A stretch of DNA of 64,000 bases from Diplodia intermedia (GCA_021495925.1 JAKEKT010000047.1:124001-188000), one strand, 5' to 3'; shown: positions 1-10,085, counted from the stretch's first letter. Notes: generated from the sequence alone by a model not told the origin. A program made the numbers and translations.

Positions 1-790
1 CTGGACCATCATCCTGGACCTCATCATTACAACGGTTGCTAGCGTCGCTTTCTCAGTTTTGCTTGCGCTCCAATGCACCCCACTCTCAGCATACTGGTCT
101 CGCAACCGCGCCGACGCCTCGTCCCCTTCCTGCCATTTCTCAACCACCGTCGTACAGCCCGGATGGTACGGCTTTGCCGCGCTCAGCCTCGCCGCAAATC
201 TCGTCCTTGCATTCTTCGTCCTCACTCCAATGCTTCAGGCCGCCATATCCTGGCGCAAACGCATATCCCTTGCGGTGTTGAACGTCTTCTCCGTTGCGTA
301 AGCTTTGTCACCCATCCCATCCCGCATCTCTCTCCATCCTAATGACTCTCGCACTAACCCGCAACCTACTGACCACAGCAGCATAGCCATGTCCGCACTC
401 CAACTCGCGCAAGTCCCTACTTTGGCAAACACCGACGACCTCACCTTCGCCGCCGCCGACTTCGCCTCGTACGCGCTGCTCACTCCGTCGCTGGCGCTCG
501 TCGCGGCGAACCTGGCAGACTTGGGTCCGTGGCGAAGAGAGCTGGGTTGGGATGAAATTGAATACCTCCAGGAGGAGCAGACTAGTAGTAGCTTGCGTTT
601 GGGTACGTTCGGGAGAAGGGGAAGAGGGAGGGGGCGGTCGTCGACGATGAACGTTATGAGAGGACTTGGTGAGGAAGACGATGAGGCGGTGCTGGATGCG
701 GCGGTCGAGGAGGGGCTGGGGAGACTGGAGAGTGCGAGGACGGGAGATACGGCGGGGTCGGGGAGGGTGGGTAGCAGTGGTGGGTGCTGA
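1..790 (+). CDS. Rhodopsin-fold (PTH11-like) integral membrane protein, 3' part only
   Basis: The gene enters from the left edge and is read in the frame starting at base 2. Exon 1 runs to 297 and exon 2 is 379-790. The 81-nt intron has a GTAAGC donor, a CACAG acceptor and a CTAAC branch site, and removing it eliminates an in-frame stop. The product has hydrophobic helices, a QCTPLSAYW segment after one helix, the basic loop SWRKR, and two further helices around SIAMSALQLAQVP and FASYALLTPSLALVAANL. A helix followed by C-x-P-x-x-x-x-W and later a short basic loop is typical of the fungal rhodopsin-domain proteins, and the gene at 27197 shows the same pattern. The tail is Arg/Gly/Ser-rich and probably cytoplasmic. 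The ligand is unknown. The family call is by pattern, not by search. Confidence 0.6.
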
Positions 791-1952
791 GAAGATTGGC
801 TTGAGCGATGATACTCATTTACTTCTTTTTGCTTAGCTTCGCCTTTTCTGTGTGTATTGCTCAGTCACAAGCGCATAACTGGGAGCATTATGCGTCCAAC
901 CTACCTGCTGTCAGCAATCTCTCTAATTTTCTCCTCCATCCTCACATATCCGCGCACGCCAACGTACATGCCACGCGGTTAGCCCGAACCAGCCTGCCAC
1001 CAGTCTACTTCCCTGGTCATGCGCCACCCATCGGGGCCTATGATCGGCGGCTATCTCCTCGACCCGCTCACCCAGCCGCGCCGACGAAACCGCATCAGCG
1101 CAGCGCAGGCGCGCCAGCCATTTGCCGTGGCGTGCTACGCGATCTAGCCGGATCAGGAAGTTTTTTTTTGTTCGTCGCTCGGCTAGCGGCGACCATAATT
1201 ACACGATACTCACCCGACGAAACCGATGACGAATGACGTTTCCCGAGCAAAATCATCGAAACGACGTGGTGTGGTTACGTGTGTAGCTGGAATTATTTTC
1301 GATGCTATGGTAGATTTATCGATGCGGCTGGTGCATGAAAAATTGTTTTGAAGCCTTATACTCGGTTCTCCAGTATACTAGTCCACAGAGGACGTGTTCG
1401 CGCCGATTGCAATGGCAGCAAAAGACCGTAGACGATTTGATCGGCAAGGAGACACCCCGACTGGAAGAAGTATGAAGGCTTAAGATGATGGAGGCGTTAT
1501 CACCTCAGATGGTAGAACATGTCTGTCGGATGCGTACGGGGCGGTTTTTTCGCCAGCAGCTGCTCCGCGCTCGCCGGCGCAGAGCTTTCGGAAGAGGATT
1601 TGGGCGAGGAGTCGGTTTGCTGATGGTGGGTTGGGAAGGGTGGCGGGAGGACAACGAAGGGACAAGGCTGTTTATGGATTATGTCTTTATTGTTCAGTTT
1701 GCGTTCTACTTGAACAATGCATAACTTGTCGGGCAAGTACCGTGTCTACGGGTTATTAGAGCAAAAAAAAGAGGCTGGGGTAACACACTCGGTAGGCCTG
1801 GGCCTTCCGCTGTGGAACATACAGTCACTACACTCGCGTCTCTACATTTCACGCTACACCTTTATCCTTCTTTCACCAAACGCCTACGACTTTCAGTTGC
1901 TCCAATCTCACCGCCGCCGTTCCGTGCCTGAACTCTCAAGAACGGGTTCACC
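791..1952. other. Intergenic, no supported gene
   Basis: Open frames at 808-1236 and 1485-1724 lack splice logic, family motifs or coding character. The stretch is read as 3' sequence of the first gene plus the promoter of the gene starting at 1953. It contains C/T-rich runs before 1953, as expected of a fungal promoter. Confidence 0.5.
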
Positions 1953-2465
1953 ATGTATACTCTCGCTATTCTCGTCGGCTACGCTGTCTTCGCACTCTTC
2001 CATATCGCTTCCATCATCATTAACAGAATCTACCTTCGCATCCGCGGCGACCGAGCTCCGCATGACGCTGAAGCCGGCTTCTCTCCAAAGTCCCTCGGCG
2101 GCCATGACCAACGGTACAACGCCGCCCCTCACTCCCCTCACGCTGACTCCAAGACCGCCCAGAAGGGTGCTGCAGCTGACGAACCAGCTGCAAACGGTGA
2201 AGCTGCCTTCAAGGGACTGACCGCAGACGAACTGGCTGCGTTCAACGCTCAGATGACACATATCTTCGGCGTTGTCGAGAGCATGATAAAGTGTTTCATC
2301 AAGGACGCCGAGACCGAGAGGCTGAAGCGCCAGCTTCAGTTGGCTAAGGACAAGGCCGAGTGGGCCGAGAGGGTTGTGGGAAGGCTCAAGGAGAGGTTGA
2401 GGGAGCTTGACGAAGAGAACGTCATCTGGCGTCGTTTCGCCGATGAACTCTCTGGGATTGTTTAA
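1953..2465 (+). CDS. Hypothetical small membrane-anchored coiled-coil protein
   Basis: A single exon encodes 170 residues. The start sits in a good fungal context (TTCACCATG) after a pyrimidine-rich leader. Residues about 2-26 form one hydrophobic helix (TLAILVGYAVFALFHIASII) followed by basic residues, so it is most likely a signal anchor rather than a cleaved signal peptide. A polar linker rich in Ala, Pro and His follows. From about residue 110 to the end the sequence is charged and heptad-like, with repeated Lys-Leu-Lys and Glu-Arg-Leu steps, predicting a coiled coil. I do not recognise the family. A membrane-tethered coiled-coil adaptor is a structural inference only. The antisense strand is also open over this stretch but has no coding logic. 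Confidence 0.6.
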   Translation: MYTLAILVGYAVFALFHIASIIINRIYLRIRGDRAPHDAEAGFSPKSLGGHDQRYNAAPHSPHADSKTAQKGAAADEPAANGEAAFKGLTADELAAFNAQMTHIFGVVESMIKCFIKDAETERLKRQLQLAKDKAEWAERVVGRLKERLRELDEENVIWRRFADELSGIV

Positions 2466-2854
2466 GCGTATGTTGGAGGGAAAGGTTACCGAACACTCGC
2501 GACTATCAGTTGTTCTGATCTTGTTGTCTGACAAAGGAATCGAATATGCATTCTTTTCACCATTTCTTTGCCTGATATTGTGGGTACCTGGCTGCCAGTG
2601 TTAAGAATCGTCCGGACAACTGCTGCCAACACGCATCTTCGTCTTCAGATACCGACGAAGAAGGGCGTAAACACTTCGCATCTACGTCAAAACATCTTCT
2701 TCTGCCGCCCACACATGTGCAATTGAATTCCTCGCAATCTGAATCATGGCTTTACATTTGACTGTGCTCTACCTCAATCTATGGAGTTAGTGCCCACCGA
2801 AGGCGCACCCGTCTCCGCTGTTGCAAGCATTTGTTCCTTTGGGCAAACGCACGC
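2466..2854. other. Intergenic between convergent genes, nothing seen
   Basis: The stretch lies between the 3' ends of the genes at 1953-2465 and 2855-5140. It is relatively AT-rich and holds only short open frames. It probably contains both polyadenylation regions. Confidence 0.5.
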
Positions 2855-5140
2855 CTAGCAGAAGTCCTCCTTGAAGGCCAGGGAGAAGCTACGGAACTGT
2901 TCCGTCATCTTCTTGATCCTCTCTTCGTTCTTCTCACACTGCTTAGCCTTGGCTTCGACCTCTTCGGCCCTCTTCTCAGCAGCCTTGGCCTGCGCTTCGA
3001 CCCGCTTTTCCATCTTAGCAGCCTCTTTAGCCTTTTTCTCAGCCTCTTCAGCAGTTTTCTTAGCCACTTCGGCATTGTCCTCAAACAGCTCAGCCCTTTC
3101 CACGGCCAGCTTCAGCTTCCGCTTCAGCTCTCGGACCTGGGCTTGGGCGTAGTCACGAGCCCTCTCGGCGCGCTCCGCGCGAGCTTTGATGTCGACATAC
3201 TGCTTGCCGAGAACCTGCAGGGACTGGATAGCGTTCTGCACGACCGCGTCGCCCGATTGATCGGTGCTCGGCTCAACGCCAGTCGTGGCGTTCGTACCGA
3301 ATGCGGCAGTGTCGATGACGCCGTGGTCGTCGCGCTGAGCAGAAGGACCGGGCGCAACCTCGTCTCCTCCAGCGGCGGGGGTGGCGTCGTCAACGTGCAT
3401 GGCGGTATCGTCGTCCGCGGCCTGGGTGGTGACGGCGGGCTCCTCGCTGAGGTGCATGGGGCGGCGCCCGCCGCTGGCGCGGGCGCTCTGGCTGCGGTGA
3501 GAGCCGGCGGCGGCGGCGGCGGTGGTGTTGCGAGAAGGAGGAGGCGAAGAAGCACGGGTGCGGTTCGCGCCGGCGGTCGTGTCCGCAGTCTCGCCGTTGC
3601 CGTTGGCGTTGTTGTTCCTGGCGAGGCCGAGGCTGCCGCCCTGGTACATGATGGCGACCGGGGCGGTGGCGGGCGGGCCGGAGACGCGGCGGTGAGAGGG
3701 GGGGCCCCTCGTGAAGGTGGTGGGCAGCATGTCCATGTCGGGGATGAGGGTGGCGACGTAGGTTGCGCGGGCGCTGGCGTCGAGGCCGCCTCGGGTTCTC
3801 TTGGGGCCCGGCTGCTCGCTGGCGTTCGGCGGCGACGGTTCGCGCGGGCGGCGGTGCTTGGTGGGAGTGGGCCCTTCGACTACGGTGGCGGGGCCTGCGG
3901 CGGCACCGCCGAGCGACGGCCAGCCCTTGTACTTCACACCCTTGTCATCCGGTTGTTTCGCGTTATCCAGCGCATCTTTGAGCGTCACGACGTTGTCGGT
4001 GGTCAGGCAGCGGTACCTTTCGAACAGGTGGGGGTACTTGGTGACGAAGTCATTGCAGAGCTTGCGGAGAGTCTCGATATTGCTGATCTGGTGTTCGCTC
4101 GTAATCTTCTGCAGGGTGAATAGAATGCCCTCGGCCATCCGGAGGGCCTGAGAGGCCTGGATATCCGGGCATTCGAAGATCTCGTAGAAGGATTTACCGA
4201 AACGGTTCTCCATTGTGCTGATGGCATTCCAGTTGGTCCAGAAGTGCTTGTACGACCAATTCCTTCCGTCGAACCTGACGAACGTTCCGAGGTTCTTTGA
4301 GCCTGCGTTATCATGGTACATGCCCTTAGATGCCATCGCGTATGACATGATGACAGGTGGTCCATCGGGTGACGGACTCCTCTGCTTTTTGGCCATGTAG
4401 TAGGTCTCACCAATGCCTACGAGGATTTCGAGCGGAGGAAGGCTTGGGACGAAGTTGGAGCCAGTGGTGCAGAAATACTTGTTGTTGTCGGTGTCGGGCA
4501 CAGCGTTCGGCGTGGCGACTGTGGTATTTTGGTCCTGAATAGGCGCATCCTTCAGGCTGTCGATGGCCTCTCTGATGTCGGACTCGATGATCAGCTTGGA
4601 GCTGTTGGCGTCTTTCTTGATCCTTGAGTTGAAGTGCTGGTTGACGTAAGAGGCCGCCTCCTCGGCACGTGAGAAGTCCCTGCCAGTAAGCTTGATGAGA
4701 TCCCAAAGAGCCATCACAATCTCGAAGGGCCAGTCGAATGGGTCGCCGAGTGAGTCGAAGCTGCGCCTGAAGAGCTTGCCATGCTTGCGGCGCACTTTGC
4801 CGATATCACCAACAGCGCACAGCAGTTTGTACATGTCATCGACAGCCTTCTGCACATCTTCCTCCTTGACAACAGCAGAGTTGTTGCCAGTTCGACAGCG
4901 AACAGCGGATGTGATGAGCCTTTGGCTCGCGGACAGACCTTGCTTACCCGGGGCGATCAGGGCGAGTTTGGACAAGTTTTGAAGGACAGGAATGGAGGGA
5001 GCCACGAGTGGACGGTGCGCATAGGGAATGGCTTCGCGCGGAACGACGCCCCAGTTGCACTGCACGTGATCATCCTCAGTGGTACGAGTCGTGGGCGGGA
5101 CCCGCTGGGGCAATTGTTCGCTCACAGGTGGCTCGGCCAT
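2855..5140 (-). CDS. Hypothetical protein with Trp-Pro domain and C-terminal coiled coil (orphan family member A)
   Basis: One uninterrupted exon encodes 761 residues from the ATG at 5140. Residues about 98-175 contain the domain shared with genes at 11620, 16259, 33033 and 36892: a nine-residue helix (AVDDMYKLL), a variable loop, then FDWPFEIVMALWDLIKLTG and an acidic/Arg helix. A second compact region at about 265-400 is rich in Trp and Phe (GRNWSYKHFWTNWN) and I do not recognise it. Residues about 400-630 are Pro/Ser/Thr/Ala-rich and low complexity. From about 640 to the end there is a long Ala/Glu/Lys heptad region, a clear coiled coil. Unlike its relatives it has no intron just before the domain. 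Function unknown. It is the downstream-most of the same-strand run that begins at 17222. Confidence 0.65.
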   Translation of the reverse strand: MAEPPVSEQLPQRVPPTTRTTEDDHVQCNWGVVPREAIPYAHRPLVAPSIPVLQNLSKLALIAPGKQGLSASQRLITSAVRCRTGNNSAVVKEEDVQKAVDDMYKLLCAVGDIGKVRRKHGKLFRRSFDSLGDPFDWPFEIVMALWDLIKLTGRDFSRAEEAASYVNQHFNSRIKKDANSSKLIIESDIREAIDSLKDAPIQDQNTTVATPNAVPDTDNNKYFCTTGSNFVPSLPPLEILVGIGETYYMAKKQRSPSPDGPPVIMSYAMASKGMYHDNAGSKNLGTFVRFDGRNWSYKHFWTNWNAISTMENRFGKSFYEIFECPDIQASQALRMAEGILFTLQKITSEHQISNIETLRKLCNDFVTKYPHLFERYRCLTTDNVVTLKDALDNAKQPDDKGVKYKGWPSLGGAAAGPATVVEGPTPTKHRRPREPSPPNASEQPGPKRTRGGLDASARATYVATLIPDMDMLPTTFTRGPPSHRRVSGPPATAPVAIMYQGGSLGLARNNNANGNGETADTTAGANRTRASSPPPSRNTTAAAAAGSHRSQSARASGGRRPMHLSEEPAVTTQAADDDTAMHVDDATPAAGGDEVAPGPSAQRDDHGVIDTAAFGTNATTGVEPSTDQSGDAVVQNAIQSLQVLGKQYVDIKARAERAERARDYAQAQVRELKRKLKLAVERAELFEDNAEVAKKTAEEAEKKAKEAAKMEKRVEAQAKAAEKRAEEVEAKAKQCEKNEERIKKMTEQFRSFSLAFKEDFC

Positions 5141-5534
5141 GGCGACGGTGACGGTGACGGTGACAGCTCTTGGGTGGTCGGGTCGGGTGGTTGTCGAGGC
5201 AGCAGGATGAAAGAGGTTGGAGGAGAAGAAGAGAGTGGTAGATATAGGCGGGCGGGCGGGTGTCGCGCGGCAGTGGCAGCTGCAGCTCCGTTATCAGGGT
5301 CACCGATTTCACTGCCGCTAGACCAACTCAGGCGCAGGCACTCACAAGTCTGGAAGACTGTACACTTACATAACTCCCCCCATAAGTGAGGGTTGATCTC
5401 AATCCTTCTACAACGCGCTACGGTTGCCGCGAGCCTAAGATACGTCTAGCACGTTCGACCAAACAGACAGAAGCCTACCGGCCTTCTCCACCAATAGCAA
5501 GGCTCACGTGTTCGATCCAAATAATCTTCGATGC
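5141..5534. other. Intergenic with short tandem repeat
   Basis: This is the promoter side of the gene starting at 5140. A GACGGT hexamer is repeated about 3.5 times at 5144-5164, immediately before the start codon on the minus strand. No gene is seen. Confidence 0.5.
5144..5164. repeat. GACGGT short tandem repeat
   Basis: Roughly three and a half perfect copies of a 6-bp unit lie directly upstream of the start codon at 5140, within the presumed 5' leader. Confidence 0.8.
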
Positions 5535-6177
5535 CTAGGAGGCTTGAGAGAGTCTACCATCTTCTTTCTCGGGCCAGAGTTCACTACCGACACACCACAA
5601 GAGAGTAGGCGGATCGTACCTCTTCTTGATGGTACTCAATTTCGCATAGTCTGGCCCGTACAGAGTGTTACCAATCGGGCTCTTTCGTGTCCACCTTCAA
5701 ATTATCAGTCTTGATCTTCGTGCAAAGCGGAGCACGTCCGCCGTTGTCGGTCATGTCGTCCTGCGCCGCGGCCGCCTTCTCATCAGACAAGCTGTCGTCC
5801 CAGCTGTTCAACACAATGTAATGCACGACAGCATCCCTCCTGCAAGCCGGGTTCAAAGAGCTGTTCACCGGCACGGGTGAGGCGATCATGCAGCCAGAAA
5901 CGCCAAAGTACGAATCACCATTCAGCGGCAACGCCACATCAGCGAAAAACGAGAGCAACCTTCTCTCACTCTCTCACTCTACCAACAACTCACCTTCTCC
6001 GGCGCCCTCTTCGGGCCCGTATTCTCCAACACTTCCGCAAGCAAATTCACATCCCCCAACGCCTCCCGCGGTAACAGTCCCGTCGTTTGGGTGTCACCGC
6101 CACCCCCGGCACTGCCAATGCTCGAGATAAGTTTTGTAATAGTCCTCAAACCGCGCATGAAGCTCGAACCCCACAAT
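5535..6177 (-). pseudogene. Decayed C-terminal fragment of a BBE-type FAD-linked oxidoreductase
   Basis: Read on the minus strand, this stretch gives successive pieces of the C-terminal half of berberine-bridge-enzyme-like FAD oxidases, but in different frames. In order they are FELHARFEDYYKTYLEHW (about 6120-6177), TGLLPREALGDVNLLAEVL (about 6030-6090), a stretch around SSLNPACRRDAVVHYIV (about 5820-5900), KVDTKEPDW (5671-5697), and after a further frame change YGPDYAKLSTIKKRYDP with LWCVGSE (about 5570-5660). This matches the family order: substrate-domain Tyr-Tyr, Arg-containing PR motif, NPAWRD, EPDW, then the Y-x-x-L-x-x-I-K-x-x-Y-D-P and C-V-G-S-E end. The FAD-binding half is absent, at least two frameshifts are present, and Trp in NPAWRD is replaced by Cys-Arg. 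The sequence upstream is GC-rich simple sequence. An old intron may persist near 5960-6010. Confidence 0.65.
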
Positions 6178-6220
6178 CAACCCACACCTCACCCGCCGCC
6201 TGCGCCAACACCCTCCCCCA

Positions 6221-6247
6221 CCGTCCCGTCCCGTCCCGTCCCGTCCC
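6221..6247. repeat. CCGTC pentanucleotide microsatellite
   Basis: About five perfect copies of CCGTC in a row, next to the truncated end of the FAD-oxidase pseudogene. Confidence 0.9.
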
Positions 6248-6612
6248 ACGCTCTCTGCGCCGCACAGCCCCGTCCGCGGCCGGCGCCGTGCAGGAAGAAC
6301 GTGCCCGCCGCGCGCGCGAGCGAGCGACAACCGGGCCGCCCGTCTCCCCGGCGCCGTCGCCGGCGGGCCACCCATGACATATATATAGTACCCGACGCCG
6401 CCGCCGCCCTCGTCTCTGATCAGCGCCCGGCAGCGCCGGCCGCGTGCCACTCCGCCACGAACGTACCGCCTCCTCCTACCCCCTTCACACCCGTCCCGTC
6501 GCGTCCCCGCTCGGCCGCGCGCGCCACGTCCATACTGGTCGTGTTCGTGCTCGTGCTGCTCATCATCGTGTAGTTACGCCCGTATCGTCGTCGCGTCCAC
6601 GACGCCGTACGT

Positions 6613-6642
<30 letters not shown>
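6613..6642. repeat. CCG trinucleotide microsatellite
   Basis: About ten perfect CCG units. No gene is supported across it. Confidence 0.9.
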
Positions 6643-6643
<1 letters not shown>

Positions 6644-7866
6644 ACAGCGCAGCGCCCAGAGGAGGTCCGCGTTCTGGCAAGCTCGTTCGGCGACGAGAGC
6701 AAGCCACCAGGATATCATCCACCAGGACACTCTCCAACCCTTCGATACGCACCAGGAACCACCCACCAGCGCATCGAACCCTCCTAAGCCGCTCGAGGAA
6801 CAGGAAACGAAGGAAAATACGCAGACAAACAAACGGATACTGATATTCTTTTCTCTCTTCTTGTATAGTGATCGCCACCGATCCTCTCCAGTTCCCCCTC
6901 CGTGCGGGGAAGGTCTGTCATCGGGTGGGTGTCGCTCCGTACTGTTCGGGCGCTGCTGCCTCAACTGCCTCGCAGTAGACGTGTCCTCTGGATGTTGGGC
7001 ATCGTATTCCTGAACGAGCTCTTTGGCACCGGTGAGTGCTTCCTTTGGTGAGCCACGAGTTGTGAGCGGGTCCGACCTTTCCCGTTGGACCAGATGCTTC
7101 CTCTGAATGCGGCCGTGTACCCGCGCGGAACGACGGTCAAGGATTCTGGAGATAACGTGGGTGGGGGCAGAGAGCATCGTCACGACGGTCATTTGGGAGG
7201 ATGATGTTGTCGGCGCCCGTGAGGATTGCCGTGGCCGCCGCCCAGCTCACCGTCTTAGATGCCAGCGCCGACAGTAATGGCCAATTAGGTTATGGTGGCG
7301 TTTATGGGGGAGGAAGAGGAGGAGCAGTTGCCAGCGGGCGTGGAACAGAGAAGTAGTGCTCGAGCGAGTGTGGATGCCATGTGGTCCTTGGATTTGACTG
7401 CGCTGAGAAGGGCAATCTGGAAATTTAAACCAACAAACACTGCAGAATCTCTCAACTTTATAATTACAGGCAATCATCTCAATCTAGTGCACCTCCGAGT
7501 TGGCCTACAGCAGCTAGGAGCTCCACAGTATCCCCCGAGTCTCCCAATTCCTATGTCATGCCGTGGCTCAAGCGCTGAGTCAAATGCCGTTTTAGTGACA
7601 AAAACAGTGGCTTTGAGCTCTTAGCTGAAGACATCAAAAAGGATATCTGACCTTGAAAAGCTCGAAAGAAGTTGTTTTACTGGGGAATATTCGCATTTGT
7701 TCACGTGTAAAAAATCTCTCAGAGCAGATCATCTTCACCAAAACGTTCATTTTGAGTTTAATCCATTAGTAACTGGATACGTTTACGCTCGGTCAAAACC
7801 TGCGTCTTCGTCCGGAGCTCGGATTCAGCTACCTGTGTTTGAACAGTGAGATCCACCGTCCATCGC

Positions 7867-8728
7867 TCACTCGGCAAGCTGCTTGAGCTCCTCGCTCCTG
7901 GCAAGCAGCCACTCTGACTCCGCCATAACCGAATTGATCTCCACCCGCAGCTGCGTCAGGTCGTTGTGGACACGCTGCCTGTACGCAACGAATCCGTTCA
8001 GGACCGAGAAGAGGCGGGCCATCTCAACGGCCAAAGGGTTGAGAACGTCGTCCTCCATCTCCGTCGACTCCTCGTTGGTGTACAGGCCGGTGGCTGTAAC
8101 CACGGGACGGAGCTGCATGGCGAAGTCTCGGATCTGTTGGAGATTGTCGATCTCGACTTCGAGGTTGTTGATCACTCTATGGGCTTCATCGGACTCGGAC
8201 ATCCTCAGCTCCATGCGCGTCAACAGATCGCTGCGCTTCAAAGAACATTGCACGATTTGGTCGGCAAGTGCCTCGAGCTGTTGCGTCGTGTTGTCGGACA
8301 TGGTTGGAGGAGCAGTGTGCACGCGACGGTCCTGGGTCAGTTTAGCTAGATCTTGTGGATGAAGCGCGACTTGTGCACACCTTGTTCTTGTCGCCACTAT
8401 CGTCGTCTTCGACGCCTGTCATAGCCTCATCGGAGATGCGGGGAGAAGCGGTGCGCACGCGACGGTCCTGGGTCAGTTTAGCTAGATCTTGCGGATGAAG
8501 CGCGACTTGTGCACACCTTGTTCTTGTCGCCACTATCGTCGTCTTCGACGCCTGTCATAGCCTCATCGGAGACGCCGGGAGAAGTGGTGCGCACGCGACG
8601 GTTCTGGGTCAGTTTAGCTAGATCTTGCGGATCGTTGAAGCGCGGCTTGTGCACACCTGGTTCGTGTCGCCACTGTCGCCGTCTTCGCCGTCAGCTAGAG
8701 CCTCGTCGTAGCTGCGCTTTGCAGACAT
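7867..8728 (-). CDS. Hypothetical coiled-coil protein with tandemly duplicated N-terminal exons
   Basis: Spliced model, minus strand: exons 8657-8728, 8517-8603, 8381-8467 and 7867-8331; introns of 53, 49 and 49 nt. All begin GTGTGC, end CCCAG, and share a CTAAACTGAC branch region. Every junction is phase 0, giving 236 residues. Exon 1 encodes MSAKRSYDEAL then an acidic stretch. Exons 2 and 3 are near-identical 29-codon copies, each with a basic NRRVRT or DRRVRT start, a Ser-Pro, DEAMTGVEDDDSGD and a Lys-Asn-Lys end. Exon 4 starts DRRVHT and continues into a 140-residue helical region with heptad Leu/Ile spacing (LEALADQIVQ to EELKQLAE). The ATG at 8301, within exon 4, would be the start if the upstream exons were ignored. 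The consistent splice sites and phase favour the long form. Function unknown; the basic-acidic repeats suggest a nuclear or phospho-regulated protein. Confidence 0.65.
8332..8603 (-). repeat. 136-bp tandem repeat containing one exon and one intron
   Basis: Two adjacent 136-bp units (8468-8603 and 8332-8467), each an 87-nt exon plus a 49-nt intron. By eye there are about 4 differences in the exon and 1 in the intron. The 3' part of exon 1 with its 53-nt intron (8604-8690) and the first codons of exon 4 resemble the same unit, so the array is about two full plus partial copies. Confidence 0.85.
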
Positions 8729-8969
8729 GGTTGGCAAGATGTCAAGATCTGGACAACTTGGTGCGGTGCGGTTGAAGAGGTTTGGAGGAAGAACAGCGAA
8801 GAAGCGCGAGGAGGGCACAGATATTTGGACGTGGAACGTCAATGTTTTGATTCCATGAGCGTCTATGACGCGTTGCGCACCCGCCCGAACCGGCAGGAAC
8901 CTATGGACATGCAAGATCTTCTGAAAAGCAAACCAAGATCCCATGAATGCTAGTGCAAACTCCTCCGGC

Positions 8970-9674
8970 TCACTCCTGCAGCGCCGCAACCCTAGCCTCC
9001 TCCTTGGCCTGGGCATCCCGGAACTTTGCCTCCAGCTCCCTTCCCCACACTGCCAATGCAGCGCGGCGAATAGCCAAGATCCTGAGCTTCCTCCTCATGC
9101 CGCGAACGCCGTCCATCACGCGCTGCATGTCAGCGTCCACGAGGGGGTCGTGCGTGAATGCGTCCAGTTCGGCGGTGTTGTAGACGCCGCCGCGGCTCAG
9201 ACGCGACGCGAATTGAGCAGTCATCGAACGCACGCGGTAGAGGTTCAGCAGCTCGCGCCTGCCCAGGCTGACTCCAGCGATGAGTCCGTCACGGTACTCA
9301 TCGAAACTGTCATGGGCCGCCAAGAGAGCGACTTGCTCGGCGTACAGCTCAGGGTACTTCCTGGCAACGGCACCGTCCGGGGAAAGCGGGTCAGAGCTGG
9401 CCTTATGTGGTAGTCAATTGGGCACCTCAAAGACAGCGGTCGGTGACATACCTCAGCCTCCTCACCAGCAGACTCGTTCATGGCGGTGTCTTCATCAGTA
9501 GCGTTGCTGGCCTCGAATGGTAGTAAATGCGACTCGAACAATGCAGAGTGGGCGATAGCGTACCTCGGCGGGAGGACCAGCGGACTCCATCGCATCGCGC
9601 GACGCTTCAGGGCTGGTAGACTCCTTGTCCTCGTCAGGCTCGGGGGCCTCGGTGTGCTGGCGGTTGGATGACAT
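8970..9674 (-). CDS. Hypothetical acidic/helical protein, probable tandem relative of the gene at 7867-8728
   Basis: Spliced model, minus strand: exons 9564-9674 (37 codons), 9452-9511 (20 codons) and 8970-9401; introns of 52 and 50 nt with GTACGC and GTATGT donors. All junctions are phase 0; the product is 200 residues. The first two exons are acidic and Ser/Ala/Glu-rich, and each ends in Ala-Glu before the intron. Exons 2 and 3 both begin Ala-Ser. The third exon is helical: LLAAHDSFDEYRDGLIAG, then GGVYNTAEL, DPLVDADMQRVMDGV and a basic helix ending in AQAKEEARVAALQE. Layout, length and a G-[LV]-Y ... E ... P-L ... M-x-R/M-A-R pattern recall the neighbour, so they may be diverged tandem copies; this is weak without alignment. 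Function unknown. Confidence 0.6.
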
Positions 9675-10085
9675 CCTGGCAGCTTCTTTGTTGCTTCGTT
9701 GTAGTGCAAGTGAGGTATAGTGATGCGCTGTCGCAGATCTTGGGGGTGTGCTGGAAGATCTGGATGAAGGTTGGAGGGAGGGGCTTGTGAAAAGAAATGC
9801 AAACGGTTTATATAATAAATTGGGTGCTCCCTTTCAGGAAGGAGCAGTAAACAAGGAAGCAGCTACCCGTCCGCCTCACCTCAATGTGACTCATCATATT
9901 TTCGCTACTTCCATTACGATCCGAGAGAGCTGACTGCGACAAACAAGATATTGGCAATTAAGCCATGCCGTGAACGTCGGGAATCCCGCACTCCAAGCAT
10001 TGTATCGCCAGTTTCAGCTCAAGCTACTTCAATTTACCGCCTCACTCAGCCTACATCTCTGAGACTTTCTCCAAGGATGACCGCG
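9675..10085. other. Intergenic, promoter of the gene starting at 9674
   Basis: Nothing beyond short open frames. It lies between the 3' end of one minus-strand gene and the start of the next, so it should hold a terminator and a promoter. Confidence 0.5.

Larger units (their letters stand above)
6178..7866. other. Intergenic, GC-rich simple-sequence island, no supported gene
   Basis: The first half is dominated by simple sequence (CCGTC pentamers at 6221-6247, CCG triplets at 6613-6642), which keeps long frames open on both strands by composition. No conserved motif or splice-consistent gene was found. An ATG at 7201 opens a short Ala-rich frame of about 50 codons that I do not accept. The stretch from 7620 to 7866 is AT-rich and probably 3' flank of the next gene. 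Confidence 0.45.

Noticed and set aside
808..1236. 142-codon plus-strand frame beginning with a signal-peptide-like stretch
   Set aside because: It lies directly after the first gene, has no motif or Cys pattern beyond the hydrophobic start, and fits 3' untranslated sequence.
1908..2534. 208-codon minus-strand frame antisense to the gene at 1953
   Set aside because: Its composition mirrors the sense coiled-coil codons and it has no independent start context or motif.
6087..7013. Several long frames on both strands (up to 209 codons)
   Set aside because: They are kept open by GC-rich simple repeats, with low-complexity products and no splice-consistent structure.
9245..9802. 185-codon minus frame overlapping the 8970-9674 gene
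   Set aside because: It reads through both introns of that gene out of frame. The spliced model explains the sequence better.
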